A stretch of DNA of 64,000 nt from Vibrio artabrorum (GTDB lineage: Bacteria > Pseudomonadota > Gammaproteobacteria > Enterobacterales > Vibrionaceae): NCBI RefSeq assembly GCF_024347295.1, contig NZ_AP025459.1, forward strand, positions 992,001 to 1,056,000, written 5' to 3'. The notes below the pieces were generated by a model. The model made no database searches and was not told where the DNA came from. It saw only the letters and a program-made list of their open reading frames with translations. A program made the translations under genes and the position numbers. Shown here one piece after another: positions 53,363 through 62,821 of this stretch; the stretch's first letter is position 1; each line of letters opens with the position of its first letter.

Positions 53363-53400
53363 AGGGCGTTTACCTCAAAGATGCCACCCGTTAACGCCCT
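53363..53400. other. Hairpin between pxpA and galE
   Basis: AGGGCGTT and AACGCCCT pair over 8 bases with a 22-base loop, in the 285-base divergent promoter region. Could be a leader structure of galE or an operator; no match to a known element. Confidence 0.35.
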
Positions 53401-53529
53401 TTGGCAGACACTGTTTCACTGTCAATCAATGCTCGTCGAAAAGAATTAATGGTATCCGGTATTTGTGACTGGGCCTCGACTTAAGGTATCATGGCAATAG
53501 ATTCATCTATTTAGATAAGGTTATCAAAC

Positions 53530-54543
53530 ATGAATGTTCTAGTGACAGGTGGCATGGGTTACATTGGTAGCCATACAAGTATCCAGATGATTAACGCAGG
53601 CATGACGCCAGTACTGTTTGATAACTTGTACAACAGCAAACCAAGTGTTCTTGAGCGTATTGAAAAAGTGTCTGGCGTTCGCCCTAATTTTATTGAAGGT
53701 GACGTTCGTGATAAAGCGCTTTTGATTAAAACCATGAAAGAACATAGCATCGAAGCGGTAATTCATTTTGCTGGCCTGAAAGCGGTCGGTGAATCTGTCG
53801 AAAAACCACTTGAGTACTACGACAATAATGTTAATGGTTCGCTAGTACTGGTTGATGCAATGCGCGAAGCCAATGTGAAAACGTTGGTGTTTAGTTCGTC
53901 TGCTACTGTTTACGGCGATCCCGCTAGCGTTCCGATTACAGAAGACTTCCCAACAAGTGCAACTAACCCTTATGGGCGTAGTAAGTTGATGGTAGAAGAG
54001 TGTTTAACTGATTTCCAAAAAGCCAATCCAGACTGGAGCATTACACTGCTGCGTTATTTTAACCCAGTCGGTTCACATCCAAGTGGAGAGTTGGGAGAAG
54101 ACCCACAAGGTATTCCCAATAACTTGATGCCATTTGTCTCTCAAGTTGCGGTGGGGCGACGCGAGTACTTATCTATATTTGGTAATGACTACCCAACGAA
54201 AGACGGTACTGGCGTTCGAGATTACATTCACGTTATGGATCTATCTGATGGCCATATTGCTGCACTTGAGAAAGTAGGGCGTAAAGATGGTCTTCATATC
54301 TACAACCTTGGCACCGGCAATGGTTCAAGTGTTTTAGACATGGTAAAAGCATTCGAAAAAGCAAGCGGTAAACAAATCCCTTATAAACTGGTTGAACGTC
54401 GCCCTGGTGATATCGCGGAATGTTGGGCCGATCCAGCAAAAGCTCAAAAAGAGCTGGGTTGGAATGCAACGCGAACCCTGAGTGAAATGACCGAAGATAC
54501 CTGGCGTTGGCAATCAACAAACCCTAATGGTTTTCCAAGTTGA
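53530..54543 (+). CDS. galE: UDP-glucose 4-epimerase
   Basis: Converts UDP-galactose and UDP-glucose, for galactose use and surface sugars. A 337-residue SDR protein (338 in E. coli), with NAD loop VTGGMGYIGSHTS, LDNL-like VLFDNLYNSK, catalytic Ser-rich VFSSSATVYGDP and Tyr/Lys NPYGRSKLMVEE. The C-terminal RRPGDIAECWADP binds UDP. No galT/galK adjoin, so it may serve polysaccharide synthesis as well. The start has a moderate AAGG upstream. Terminator follows. Confidence 0.94.
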   Translation: MNVLVTGGMGYIGSHTSIQMINAGMTPVLFDNLYNSKPSVLERIEKVSGVRPNFIEGDVRDKALLIKTMKEHSIEAVIHFAGLKAVGESVEKPLEYYDNNVNGSLVLVDAMREANVKTLVFSSSATVYGDPASVPITEDFPTSATNPYGRSKLMVEECLTDFQKANPDWSITLLRYFNPVGSHPSGELGEDPQGIPNNLMPFVSQVAVGRREYLSIFGNDYPTKDGTGVRDYIHVMDLSDGHIAALEKVGRKDGLHIYNLGTGNGSSVLDMVKAFEKASGKQIPYKLVERRPGDIAECWADPAKAQKELGWNATRTLSEMTEDTWRWQSTNPNGFPS

Positions 54544-54552
54544 TTTAATTTT

Positions 54553-54579
54553 AAAGGATGTTTAAAAGCATCCTTTTTT
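54553..54579 (+). terminator. Rho-independent terminator after galE
   Basis: AAAGGATG and CATCCTTT pair perfectly; the loop is TTTAAAAG and T residues follow. Confidence 0.85.
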
Positions 54580-54691
54580 GATCTAAATCGTTTAAAGAGT
54601 CAATGACAGTGTAAAAAGTGTCATTCTGTATTCGGTATGCTATCATTCTCTCAAGTTGTGTATTTAATGTTAATTTTCTTTGGAGTTAATC

Positions 54692-54766
54692 ATGGAACTT
54701 GGTCTAATCATCACTTTCATTATTGCAGCCGCAGTAATGGTAAAAAAAGAAATGACAGCGAAATAA
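54692..54766 (+). CDS. Small membrane peptide, 24 aa
   Basis: MELGLIITFIIAAAVMVKKE and then MTAK: one hydrophobic helix of about 14 residues followed by a lysine-rich end, the pattern of an inner-membrane single-pass peptide. TGGAG lies 7 bases before the ATG, and a strong terminator follows 44 bases after the stop, so it is a complete gene unit. Family unknown. No partner, though the heme receptor is next on the opposite strand. Confidence 0.65.
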   Translation: MELGLIITFIIAAAVMVKKEMTAK

Positions 54767-54810
54767 TTTCACTTATCACCTTTTTCATACCACTTTTAGT
54801 GAAATAGATA

Positions 54811-54836
54811 AAAGCCAGCATTTAGCTGGCTTTTTA
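54811..54836. terminator. Rho-independent terminator after the 24-aa gene
   Basis: AAAGCCAGC and GCTGGCTTT pair over 9 bases with a 5-base loop, followed by TTA. It may also end the heme receptor transcript from the other side. Confidence 0.88.
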
Positions 54837-54864
54837 GTCTCTGCGATGTAGATTATTGAATAAA

Positions 54865-57012
54865 TTAGAATTCGTATTTAGCTGAAATGCCGTAGTTTCT
54901 TTCTGCTTGCGAGTTCTCTTTGTAGAGCTGATCGTCGCCACGAATATCGTTCCAACGATAGTACTCTTCGTTAGTCAAGTTGAATACACCACCACGAATA
55001 GTCAGGTCCTTCATTGGCTTGTAGTAAGCCGTTAGGTCAACAACCGTAGCACTCGGGAGTTCAGTTTGACCCGCGTTGCCACCGCTTTCGTCATCGAAGT
55101 TAATGTCTGAACCAGACTTGTTAGCCGTGTAGTTTAACTTAAGGCTAGTCCCCCAGTTTTGGTTTGGCGCATCGTAGTTAAGACCTAATACAGCATTCCA
55201 AGGGTTTACACTATTTAGTGCATGACCGTTTCCATCTTCACCCTCTGTATATGAAGCAGCGAAGTGAGTTGAAATTCCTTTTGGTGCACCGACCAAAACA
55301 TCCCACAGTAACGTGTTGGAGAATTCAACCCCCTTAATTGTTGCCGAATCTAAGTTAACGTTAGAGTAGTGTGTTGTTCCGCCCACTTTTTTCGTGACCA
55401 CATTTTCGATGAAGTCATCGTAATCACTGTAATAAGCAGCAATTTCAGACGACGAAGCCTGTGTATTATGACGGTAACCTAGTTCGTAAGAGATACTGGT
55501 TTCAGACTTAAGATCCGGGTTGGGGTCATTTACGTAACCATGTCCTGGGTTGTCATACGTGTAGTACAGTTCATCGAAAGAAGGGGCTCTAAAGCCTTGG
55601 CTAATTTGGCCAAAAAGGGTGCCTGTATCAGTAATTTTGTATGTTGAGCCTAAACGTCCAGTTACCGCAGAATCTGAGAAATCAGTTAATGATTCTGCGG
55701 TATTATTACCAGGGTCCGTTGAGAAGTAGTCAAAACGAACACCTGGAGTAACAATCAGTTTGTCGTTCATTAAGCTCATTTCGTCTTGAACAAACAGGCC
55801 AAATTTTTGCTCTTTCGCATCAGGAGTGTACACATAAAGCTGATCAGGGGTCGCAGGATCAGAATTATACTCCATGTTGGTATTGCTGATATCACTATGA
55901 GTATATGTTGCACCGTAAACGAGGTAATGGTTGTTAATCTCTTTATCTAACTGCGTTTCGACCTCAAGCTTATCTTCGGTGTATTCATAGTCTTTCGTTT
56001 GCAAGTTATCGTTGTTCGCTGGCACCCAAGGTGGCATACCTGGCCCCGCTGGTTTAAAACGCTTCGTCACACCATTTTCTTCTTTAGATATGTATGACAC
56101 CTTACTTGTCACGGTGTCAGCGATAGCACCATCAGCGAACCAAATGTGTTTAATCGCAAATCGATTTTGCTCTGTATCATCTGCACCCGTGTAGCTATCG
56201 TAGCTTGAGTGATAAATGTCCGAGTCTGAAGTATCTTTGATGAGCTCAGCGAGAAACTCAATACGATGGCTTTCATTCAATTGATATTGCAGTTTTACCA
56301 ATAGGTTATCCGCTGATGTGTCTTGATTTTCTACTGCGTAATTCTCTAAGTTATTAGAGTCACGGAAGTTTTGCAGCTCTTTACCGTCACGGCGAGTGTA
56401 GGCAACCAATGTTTCTAAATCACCAAATCGATTCGCTAAGGCAACATGCTCACTGAAAGCGTTATCTTCTGAAGAGTAAGATAGTTTCGCGTGGCCACCG
56501 AAGTCTTCGCCCGCTTTCAAGAAATCAGTAGGGTCTTTCGTTTCAAAGGCAACCACACCACCAATAGCGTCACTTCCGTGTAAACTTGAAGCCGCACCTT
56601 TGATAATTTCGACACTTTTGATCATGTCAGGATCGATTGAAATACCGCTAGAGTTAATAAATGCGTAAGGACCACCGTCAAATGAGCCTGGTTGAGAGGA
56701 CCCATCGACCAAAATCTTAACGCGTTTGCCTTCTATGCCACGAATATTGATAGTCTGCGCCCCTTGGCGAGGACTCGAGTTCATCGTGATACCTGGTGTG
56801 TATTCGAAGATTTCGTTCACATCTTTTGCCATGTTCTCCTCAATTTGCTTATCAGAGATAACCGTCACAGAGGCCGCGGTATTGATAAGAGTTTGATTCG
56901 TGCGAGTTGACGATACAACAACCTCGTCAAATAGGGCATAATCTTCAGCGAAAGCTGATGTTGATGAAAGCGCCAAAATGATTGAAGCTGAGAGTAGGGA
57001 TTGCTTATACAT
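54865..57012 (-). CDS. TonB-dependent heme/hemoglobin receptor, HupA/HutA family
   Basis: Outer-membrane receptor of 715 residues. Signal peptide to about residue 22 (AFA), TonB box DEVVVSST (29-36), plug domain to about 160 with NIRGIEGKRVKILVDG, then a 22-strand barrel. Heme-receptor hallmarks are QGFRAPSFDELYY and NPDLKSETS. The C-terminus ends in F, as barrel proteins do. Divergent from a LysR gene as HupA is from HupR in V. vulnificus. A Fur box precedes it, so iron represses it. Transport through the inner membrane needs proteins encoded elsewhere. Confidence 0.9.
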   Translation of the reverse strand: MYKQSLLSASIILALSSTSAFAEDYALFDEVVVSSTRTNQTLINTAASVTVISDKQIEENMAKDVNEIFEYTPGITMNSSPRQGAQTINIRGIEGKRVKILVDGSSQPGSFDGGPYAFINSSGISIDPDMIKSVEIIKGAASSLHGSDAIGGVVAFETKDPTDFLKAGEDFGGHAKLSYSSEDNAFSEHVALANRFGDLETLVAYTRRDGKELQNFRDSNNLENYAVENQDTSADNLLVKLQYQLNESHRIEFLAELIKDTSDSDIYHSSYDSYTGADDTEQNRFAIKHIWFADGAIADTVTSKVSYISKEENGVTKRFKPAGPGMPPWVPANNDNLQTKDYEYTEDKLEVETQLDKEINNHYLVYGATYTHSDISNTNMEYNSDPATPDQLYVYTPDAKEQKFGLFVQDEMSLMNDKLIVTPGVRFDYFSTDPGNNTAESLTDFSDSAVTGRLGSTYKITDTGTLFGQISQGFRAPSFDELYYTYDNPGHGYVNDPNPDLKSETSISYELGYRHNTQASSSEIAAYYSDYDDFIENVVTKKVGGTTHYSNVNLDSATIKGVEFSNTLLWDVLVGAPKGISTHFAASYTEGEDGNGHALNSVNPWNAVLGLNYDAPNQNWGTSLKLNYTANKSGSDINFDDESGGNAGQTELPSATVVDLTAYYKPMKDLTIRGGVFNLTNEEYYRWNDIRGDDQLYKENSQAERNYGISAKYEF

Positions 57013-57069
57013 CGAATAGTTACCTTAGTTTCATAGTATTATCGTGGTCTGTGATTGATAATATTGGAT

Positions 57070-57088
57070 CTAAATGATAATTACTATT
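57070..57088 (-). promoter_or_regulatory. Fur box between heme receptor and LysR gene
   Basis: CTAAATGATAATTACTATT matches the Fur consensus at 13 of 19 positions, including the core AATGATAAT. It lies 58-76 bases upstream of the receptor start. A second weaker GATAAT site lies nearby at 57057. Confidence 0.65.
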
Positions 57089-57238
57089 ATTTGTATTTAC
57101 TTGTTTTTTTGAATTGAATCAATCCATGGATAATGAGTGAGCTTAAGTAACTGTATCCAATGACTTTTTACAACGGTATTGATTTTCTAAAGGCTTGTAT
57201 TTTTGTGAACTAAATCTCATTTTAATAATAGGAAAGCT

Positions 57239-58126
57239 ATGCATAGTCCAATAACACTTGAAGCACTACACATACTCGATGCCATCGAGCGTCGGGGAAG
57301 TTTCGCCGCTGCGGCAAATGAAATGGATAGAGCACCATCATCGCTGAGTTACCAAATTCAGAAATTAGAGCAAGACTTAGATATTATGATTTTTGACCGT
57401 TCTGGACATCGAGCGAATTTTACAGAAGCAGGCCAATTGATACTTGAGCAAGGTAGGGTAATTCTTGGAGCAACAGAACGACTCGTTAATGAGGCGAGCA
57501 TTCTCGCCAATGGTTGGGAGTTGGATTTAACCATTGCCTTTGATGGTATTATTCCGATTACTCATTTTTTTCCAATGGTCGATGAGCTTGGAAAAATCAG
57601 TAAGACACGCGTTCGTTTACAAGAAGAAATATTAGCGGGCTGTTGGGAGGCGCTTATCGACGATCGTGCCGACTTACTCGTGTGCCCAAAGGTTGACACC
57701 ATTCCTAACGGTCTTAAAAGTGACGTTATCGGTAAAATGGAAATGGTTTGGGTTGCAGCGTCAAACCATTATGTACACAAACGTTCTGGTGAATTTAACC
57801 AAAAAGCAAGGGAAAGTTACAGGGTTATTGCCATTGCGGATACCGCTCGTGATCAACCAGCATTAAGTATTAATATTTTAGAAAAACAGCCACGGCTAAC
57901 TGTGACAAGCTTCCCTGCAAAAGTAGAGGCTCTGATAAGTGGATTAGGGATTGGTACTTTACCGACTAGCGTTGCTACACCTTTAATTGAATCGGGCGTT
58001 CTACAGCAGATTTCGGGAACAGAACCACAGCCGATCGATATCGTTATGGCTTGGCGACGCAACAAAATGGGCGACGCTAAATCATGGTGTATTCAACACC
58101 TTAAAAAGACATGGTCACTTAAGTAA
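57239..58126 (+). CDS. LysR-family regulator, HupR-like
   Basis: A 295-residue LTTR with helix-turn-helix ILDAIERRGSFAAAANEM then APSSLSYQIQKLEQDL. Located head-to-head with the heme receptor. In V. vulnificus the HupR LysR protein activates hupA in the presence of heme; this gene has the same position and is called by that context. Effector domain from about residue 90; ligand presumably heme or a derivative, not shown. Its last 12 bases overlap the convergent patZ gene. Confidence 0.86.
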   Translation: MHSPITLEALHILDAIERRGSFAAAANEMDRAPSSLSYQIQKLEQDLDIMIFDRSGHRANFTEAGQLILEQGRVILGATERLVNEASILANGWELDLTIAFDGIIPITHFFPMVDELGKISKTRVRLQEEILAGCWEALIDDRADLLVCPKVDTIPNGLKSDVIGKMEMVWVAASNHYVHKRSGEFNQKARESYRVIAIADTARDQPALSINILEKQPRLTVTSFPAKVEALISGLGIGTLPTSVATPLIESGVLQQISGTEPQPIDIVMAWRRNKMGDAKSWCIQHLKKTWSLK

Positions 58127-60805
58127 TGGCAATACCATGTCCGCAGTACCGTCTTCAAAACTGATCTCTAGCTTAAAACCGAGTTTTTGAGCGAGTGTTA
58201 GCATCCCTCTGTTTGTCGGCATTGTCATACCTGACATCTGCTTGGTCTGTTTGGCTCGGCAGTAGTCGATTACCTTAGTGAGAAGAATTCGACCTAAACC
58301 GATACCTTTGAGATCAGAACGTATTAATATCGCAAACTCTGCGTCGGTATTTTCTGGATTAATCAAGGCTCTCGACACCCCGATAATAGCAGGAACGCCT
58401 TGTTCCTTACGAACAACCACAAATGCTATCTCTCGATCGAAATCAATTTGAGTGAAATTGGCCAATGCCTCATGATTAAACTCACCCACATCACTAAAGA
58501 AACGTTTATAGAGATCTTCTTTAGACACATGGCTAATGAAGTCAGCATGAAGCGGTTCATCTTCCGGTAAAATAGGGCGTAGCAACACTTGCGTCCCATC
58601 TTTTAACTGGATTTGTTCTTCAAGCTCAACCGGGTAAGGACGGATAGCAAGTCGCTCTTGAGGGTCTCCTTCGTAAGCTTTCAAAATAATATCGGCGTCT
58701 AAAATGGTAAACTTATCTCCATTAGCCAGTACTGGATGGATATCCAAATCATGTATCTCCGGACAATCAACCACCATTTGCGATATACGCACCAATAATT
58801 CAGAAAGTCCCGCAATATCGATTGGATTAGGGAGTTTTTGTAGGCGGATCTTGCCACTTTTTATCGCCCGAATTATCAAGTAGCGTGCCAGTGTCATGTT
58901 TAGCGGTGGGAACGCAGCGGCAGCATCGATAGACTCATCCCACTCTGAACCGCCTTGGCCGAGTAAAATTATGGGGCCAAAAGTTTGGTCTGTAATGACT
59001 TTAACACGCAACTCTTGGCCTCCTGCAAGCTTCGCCATACCTTGAATTAACAGACCGTGGATATGGGCAGTAGGGAACGATAATTGAGAGCGATCGAGAA
59101 TTGCCTGAGCTGCATTTGCGACTTCATTGCTGTTTCGTAGATTCAGCATCACACCTTGTACGTCCGACTTATGCGCAATATCCGGTGAACGTAATTTCAC
59201 TGCAACGGGATAACCAATGGTTTCGGCAATGTGTACCGCTTCACTCGGATCAGATGCGATCCAGGTCGGTAATACATCGAGATTGAAACTCTTGAAGAAC
59301 TGGCTATTTTGATGAGTATCAAGACTAACTGTGTTTTTATCCAGTAGTTGTCGTTTTATCCAATTTTTCGCATCCGCTAAGTCTTCAATGTGTACTTTTT
59401 CTGCCGTGGTCGGCGTTTCCTTCAGTTGACGTTGGTTACGTCGGTACTCGACTAAGTGCATGAATGCGACCACTGAGCTTTCAGGTGTTCGATAGGTAGG
59501 GAAACCCGCTTCGGTAAACCGCTTTCGTGCTGGCCTTGCTGTTAGCTCTCCAGACCAATTGGTCAGGATGTTAAATCGCTTGTGGCGAGGGTGCTTTTTA
59601 ATGGCTTCAATGATTCGCTCTGCGGTTTTAGTTGAATGTGCAATGGCTGAAGGGCTGTGCATGATCAAAATCGCATCCGCTTCATCGCCATCGAGTAAGA
59701 TGTTTATGGTGTCGATATAGCGTTGATCACCGGCATCGCCAACAATGTCGATAGGATTGCTATAAGACCAACTTTCTGGCAAAACCTCGTTCAATTTTTC
59801 GACTGTCTCTTCTGATAGCTCAGCAAGCTTTCCGCCACGGTCAAATAAGGTGTCGACCGCCATAATAGCAGGGCCGCCGCCATTGGTAACAATCGCCAAG
59901 CGCTCGCCTCTCAAGGGCACTGAATGAGTCAGAGTTTCTACCGCAGCGAACAGTTCATGTAAGTTTTTAACTCGCAACATGCCGCTGCGTCGAATGGCTG
60001 AATCATAGATAATATCTAATGTGTCGACACCGCCGGTATGGGCGATTGCAGCCGCTCGCCCTTTCACGGTTCTTCCACCTTTAAGCACCAGAATTCTTCG
60101 ATTACGCGAGGCGGCACGTGCTGCAGAGATAAAGCGTCTTGCATCTTTAATACTATCAAGATAGAGCAAGATTGCTTCAGTGTGGGAGTCGGTGCTCAGA
60201 TAATCCAACAATTCCGAGAATTCGATATCGCCGCCATTACCTATCGAGATAAACGCCGAGAAACCAATCTCTTTATCATTTGCCCAATCGAGAATCGTAG
60301 TACACACGGCTGCAGATTGTGAAACAAACGCAATTTTACCAGGTAGAGCCGTGACAGGAGAGAAAGAGGCATTTAGCTTTAACCATGGAATAATAATGCC
60401 AAGGCTATTTGGACCAAGTACACGAATGTTATGCTTTTTTGCGATCGCTAGGCATCGGGATTCAAAGGTCTCACCATTATCACTGATACGGTGCATGTCA
60501 GATGACATAACAATGACAGACGCGATACCTTTCTCCGCTAACTCATCAAAAATCGCGATATTTCTCGTTGCATTGGTACATAAAATAGCAAGATCGGGCA
60601 CGATAGGCAGTGATAAAATGTTCTTGTAAGAAAGTACGCCTGCAACAGAGTCATATTTAGGCGTAACTGGCATTACCGCACCTTTAAAATCCCCGTGCAG
60701 CAGATTATTCATAACGATATATCCCGCTCGCGTTTCTTGTTGAGAAGCACCAACTACAGCGATTGAGCGGGGTTTGAGTAGGGGATCAAGATGATTCATA
60801 GACAT
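58115..60805 (-). CDS. patZ: Protein lysine acetyltransferase PatZ (acyl-CoA synthetase + GNAT)
   Basis: An 896-residue enzyme (886 in E. coli PatZ/YfiQ). N-terminal two thirds are an NDP-forming acyl-CoA-synthetase-like region: CoA-binding Rossmann (about 8-130), ligase domains, and an ATP-grasp domain near 490-700. A C-terminal GNAT acetyltransferase spans about 730-896 (LKGIGLGRILLTKVIDYC). In E. coli it acetylates acetyl-CoA synthetase and others. The CRP box upstream agrees with cAMP control known for E. coli patZ. Ends 12 bases inside the LysR gene. Confidence 0.92.
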   Translation of the reverse strand: MSMNHLDPLLKPRSIAVVGASQQETRAGYIVMNNLLHGDFKGAVMPVTPKYDSVAGVLSYKNILSLPIVPDLAILCTNATRNIAIFDELAEKGIASVIVMSSDMHRISDNGETFESRCLAIAKKHNIRVLGPNSLGIIIPWLKLNASFSPVTALPGKIAFVSQSAAVCTTILDWANDKEIGFSAFISIGNGGDIEFSELLDYLSTDSHTEAILLYLDSIKDARRFISAARAASRNRRILVLKGGRTVKGRAAAIAHTGGVDTLDIIYDSAIRRSGMLRVKNLHELFAAVETLTHSVPLRGERLAIVTNGGGPAIMAVDTLFDRGGKLAELSEETVEKLNEVLPESWSYSNPIDIVGDAGDQRYIDTINILLDGDEADAILIMHSPSAIAHSTKTAERIIEAIKKHPRHKRFNILTNWSGELTARPARKRFTEAGFPTYRTPESSVVAFMHLVEYRRNQRQLKETPTTAEKVHIEDLADAKNWIKRQLLDKNTVSLDTHQNSQFFKSFNLDVLPTWIASDPSEAVHIAETIGYPVAVKLRSPDIAHKSDVQGVMLNLRNSNEVANAAQAILDRSQLSFPTAHIHGLLIQGMAKLAGGQELRVKVITDQTFGPIILLGQGGSEWDESIDAAAAFPPLNMTLARYLIIRAIKSGKIRLQKLPNPIDIAGLSELLVRISQMVVDCPEIHDLDIHPVLANGDKFTILDADIILKAYEGDPQERLAIRPYPVELEEQIQLKDGTQVLLRPILPEDEPLHADFISHVSKEDLYKRFFSDVGEFNHEALANFTQIDFDREIAFVVVRKEQGVPAIIGVSRALINPENTDAEFAILIRSDLKGIGLGRILLTKVIDYCRAKQTKQMSGMTMPTNRGMLTLAQKLGFKLEISFEDGTADMVLPLLK

Positions 60806-60906
60806 ATCCTGGCAATGCGCGTTAGTTCATCGTAACCCACTTTTCAGTTGCAGGTTGATGTCAAATACACCGATTTTAGAATAATAAGCAAATATGGCAT
60901 AAAGTT

Positions 60907-60922
60907 TGTGAAATAGGTCACC
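60907..60922. promoter_or_regulatory. CRP site between patZ and the SPOR gene
   Basis: TGTGA-AATAGG-TCACC matches the CRP consensus TGTGA-N6-TCACA at 9 of 10 bases. It is 102 bases from the patZ start and 94 from the SPOR gene start, so it could act on either. Confidence 0.68.
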
Positions 60923-61015
60923 CACTAATGATGTATAATCTCAAAGTTAACTTGATTCTGAACCGACGTATCGGCATGATTTATAGTAATTATTATTAAG
61001 GATATAGAGTTTCCT

Positions 61016-61582
61016 ATGAAAAAATTTGCAATTGTGACTTTGCCACTGTTCTTGGCTGCATGTGTGTCTGGCGATTACGTTACAAATGTAACTTCAGATA
61101 GTTATCAAGAAGAGTACAAAACAGCCAAAGTTGAAGCACCCGTTGTATCTCAATCTGAACAAACGAGTGTTGTTGAAGAGAATGTTGAACAACCTGTTGT
61201 CAAGACCGCGCCGGTTGAACAAAAAGTGACTCAAACAACGGCAGTTAAGCCAATTGCCACTGTTGTAGGCCCAACCAAGAAACAACAAGAGATGAACCAG
61301 CGCTTCGGTTACACCGTTCAAGTGGTAGCGGTAGGCACCCAAAATAAAGTCGACTCTTTCGTAAAAATGCTCCCGATGACACAGCAACCTGTTTGGGAAA
61401 ACTACAAAATGGTTAATGGCACGAAATGGTTTACCGTTCTTTACGGTGACTACGCTACACGCTTAGAAGCTAAGAAAGCCATTGCGACCTTGCCGGCCAC
61501 TTTCCAAAACTTGAAGCCGTTCGTTAAGAGCATTGATGATATCAAAAACTCTGAATACCCGACGCTTAACAAGTTGAACTAA
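61016..61582 (+). CDS. SPOR-domain lipoprotein
   Basis: A 188-residue lipoprotein: signal then LAAC with Cys at residue 16, Val next. A low-complexity V/E/Q/T-rich linker (35-90) reaches across the periplasm, and a SPOR domain of about 70 residues follows (FGYTVQVVAVGTQNKVDSFV; WFTVLYGDYATRLEAKKAI), which binds denuded peptidoglycan at the septum. It may be an envelope division accessory factor. Next gene is ddl, also for cell wall, but with a terminator between. No name can be assigned. Confidence 0.87.
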   Translation: MKKFAIVTLPLFLAACVSGDYVTNVTSDSYQEEYKTAKVEAPVVSQSEQTSVVEENVEQPVVKTAPVEQKVTQTTAVKPIATVVGPTKKQQEMNQRFGYTVQVVAVGTQNKVDSFVKMLPMTQQPVWENYKMVNGTKWFTVLYGDYATRLEAKKAIATLPATFQNLKPFVKSIDDIKNSEYPTLNKLN

Positions 61583-61598
61583 GTTTAAATCGATATAG

Positions 61599-61632
61599 AG
61601 GGAGCACATGCTCCTTCTTTTATTTTTAAGAC
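61599..61632 (+). terminator. Rho-independent terminator after the SPOR gene
   Basis: GAGGGAGC and GCTCCTTC pair (one G-T) around ACAT, followed by TTTTATTTTT. Confidence 0.82.
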
Positions 61633-61762
61633 AAACAGTTCTGTTTAATAGTTAATCGCTCGATCATAAGAACGCGATTTTCGTGTTCAAAACACTGTAC
61701 CTATTTCGACTTTTGTTTATCATTGCAGTCAGTATTCCTAGTTTCAAGGACCGAATTTACCC

Positions 61763-62758
61763 ATGAACACCACAAACATCCTTTTACTTTGCGGCGGTGG
61801 ATCTTCTGAGCATGAAGTGTCCGTAGTTTCAGCCAATTATCTTTATGCTGAACTCAATAGCGTTGCAGATTTTAATGTTTTAAGAGTTGAGATTAAGAGT
61901 GAAGGTTGGTGTCTTGATTCGGGAGAGTTAGTCTATCTTGATATTAATAACCAAACTTTATGTGGTAACAATCTCAAATCTAAAGTCGATTTCATCGTGC
62001 CTTGCATTCACGGTTTCCCAGGGGAAACGGGTGACATTCAATCTCTGTTTGAAATGGCCAAAATCCCGTATCTAGGTTGTGGACCTGAAGCAAGTAACAA
62101 CAGCTTTAATAAGATCACATCTAAACTATGGTATGACGCACTTGGTATTCCAAATACGCCATACTTGTTCTTATCTGACAACACAGAAAAAACGCACTTA
62201 CAAGCGACTCAAGCGTTTGATACTTGGGGAAAAGTTTTCGTAAAGGCAGCTCGACAAGGTTCTTCTGTTGGTTGTTATCAAGTCAATCAAGTTGAAGACT
62301 TAAGCGAAGCGATAAACAAGGCGTTTACCTTCTCGGATCAAGTACTTATTGAACAATCAGTGATACCGAGAGAGCTAGAAGTTGCAGCTTATGAAATGGA
62401 TGGAGAACTTCACATCAGTAAGCCGGGCGAAGTGATTGCCCCAAATGGTGCATTCTATTCTTATGAAGAAAAATACAGCGCCAACAGTCACTCTATCACC
62501 GAAGTGGAAGCGAGCAACCTAACCGACGAGCAACGAATGTTGATTGCAGATAGCGCGCGTAAAGTCTTTACTCAAATGAAGCTTCGTCACTTATCGCGTA
62601 TTGATTTTTTCTTAACGCAAGACAATAAGATTTACCTCAATGAAGTCAATACCTTCCCAGGTATGACACCAATTTCAATGTTCCCGAAAATGGTTGAAAA
62701 CGACGGTTATAAATTTAGCGAGTTCCTAGAAAATTGCGTTAGAACCAGCCTCCTTTAG
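61763..62758 (+). CDS. ddl: D-alanine--D-alanine ligase
   Basis: ATP-grasp enzyme, 331 residues, that makes the D-Ala-D-Ala end of peptidoglycan precursors. N-terminal LLLCGGGSSEHEVSVVSANY, then PCIHGFPGETGDIQSLFE, VKAARQGSSVGCYQVN and the metal site FLTQDNKIYLNEVNTFPGMT (Asn-Glu-Val-Asn). The GETG in place of the more usual GEDG is a small difference. Not in the mraY-ftsZ cluster; a second ddl may sit there. Converges on the recombinase gene. Confidence 0.93.
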   Translation: MNTTNILLLCGGGSSEHEVSVVSANYLYAELNSVADFNVLRVEIKSEGWCLDSGELVYLDINNQTLCGNNLKSKVDFIVPCIHGFPGETGDIQSLFEMAKIPYLGCGPEASNNSFNKITSKLWYDALGIPNTPYLFLSDNTEKTHLQATQAFDTWGKVFVKAARQGSSVGCYQVNQVEDLSEAINKAFTFSDQVLIEQSVIPRELEVAAYEMDGELHISKPGEVIAPNGAFYSYEEKYSANSHSITEVEASNLTDEQRMLIADSARKVFTQMKLRHLSRIDFFLTQDNKIYLNEVNTFPGMTPISMFPKMVENDGYKFSEFLENCVRTSLL

Positions 62759-62790
62759 TTCGTCTAAACTTAACGTATCTAAGATTACAT

Positions 62791-62821
62791 AGTGCCTTTT
62801 TGAGTTTATTGCCAAGGCACT
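62791..62821. terminator. Hairpin between ddl and the recombinase gene
   Basis: AGTGCCTT and AAGGCACT pair over 8 bases with a 15-base loop; the hairpin includes the stop codon of the minus-strand recombinase. T-rich loop; terminator function for ddl is uncertain. Confidence 0.4.

Noticed and set aside
57046..57064. Second Fur box near the heme receptor
   Set aside because: Only about 10 of 19 positions match; too weak to list on its own.
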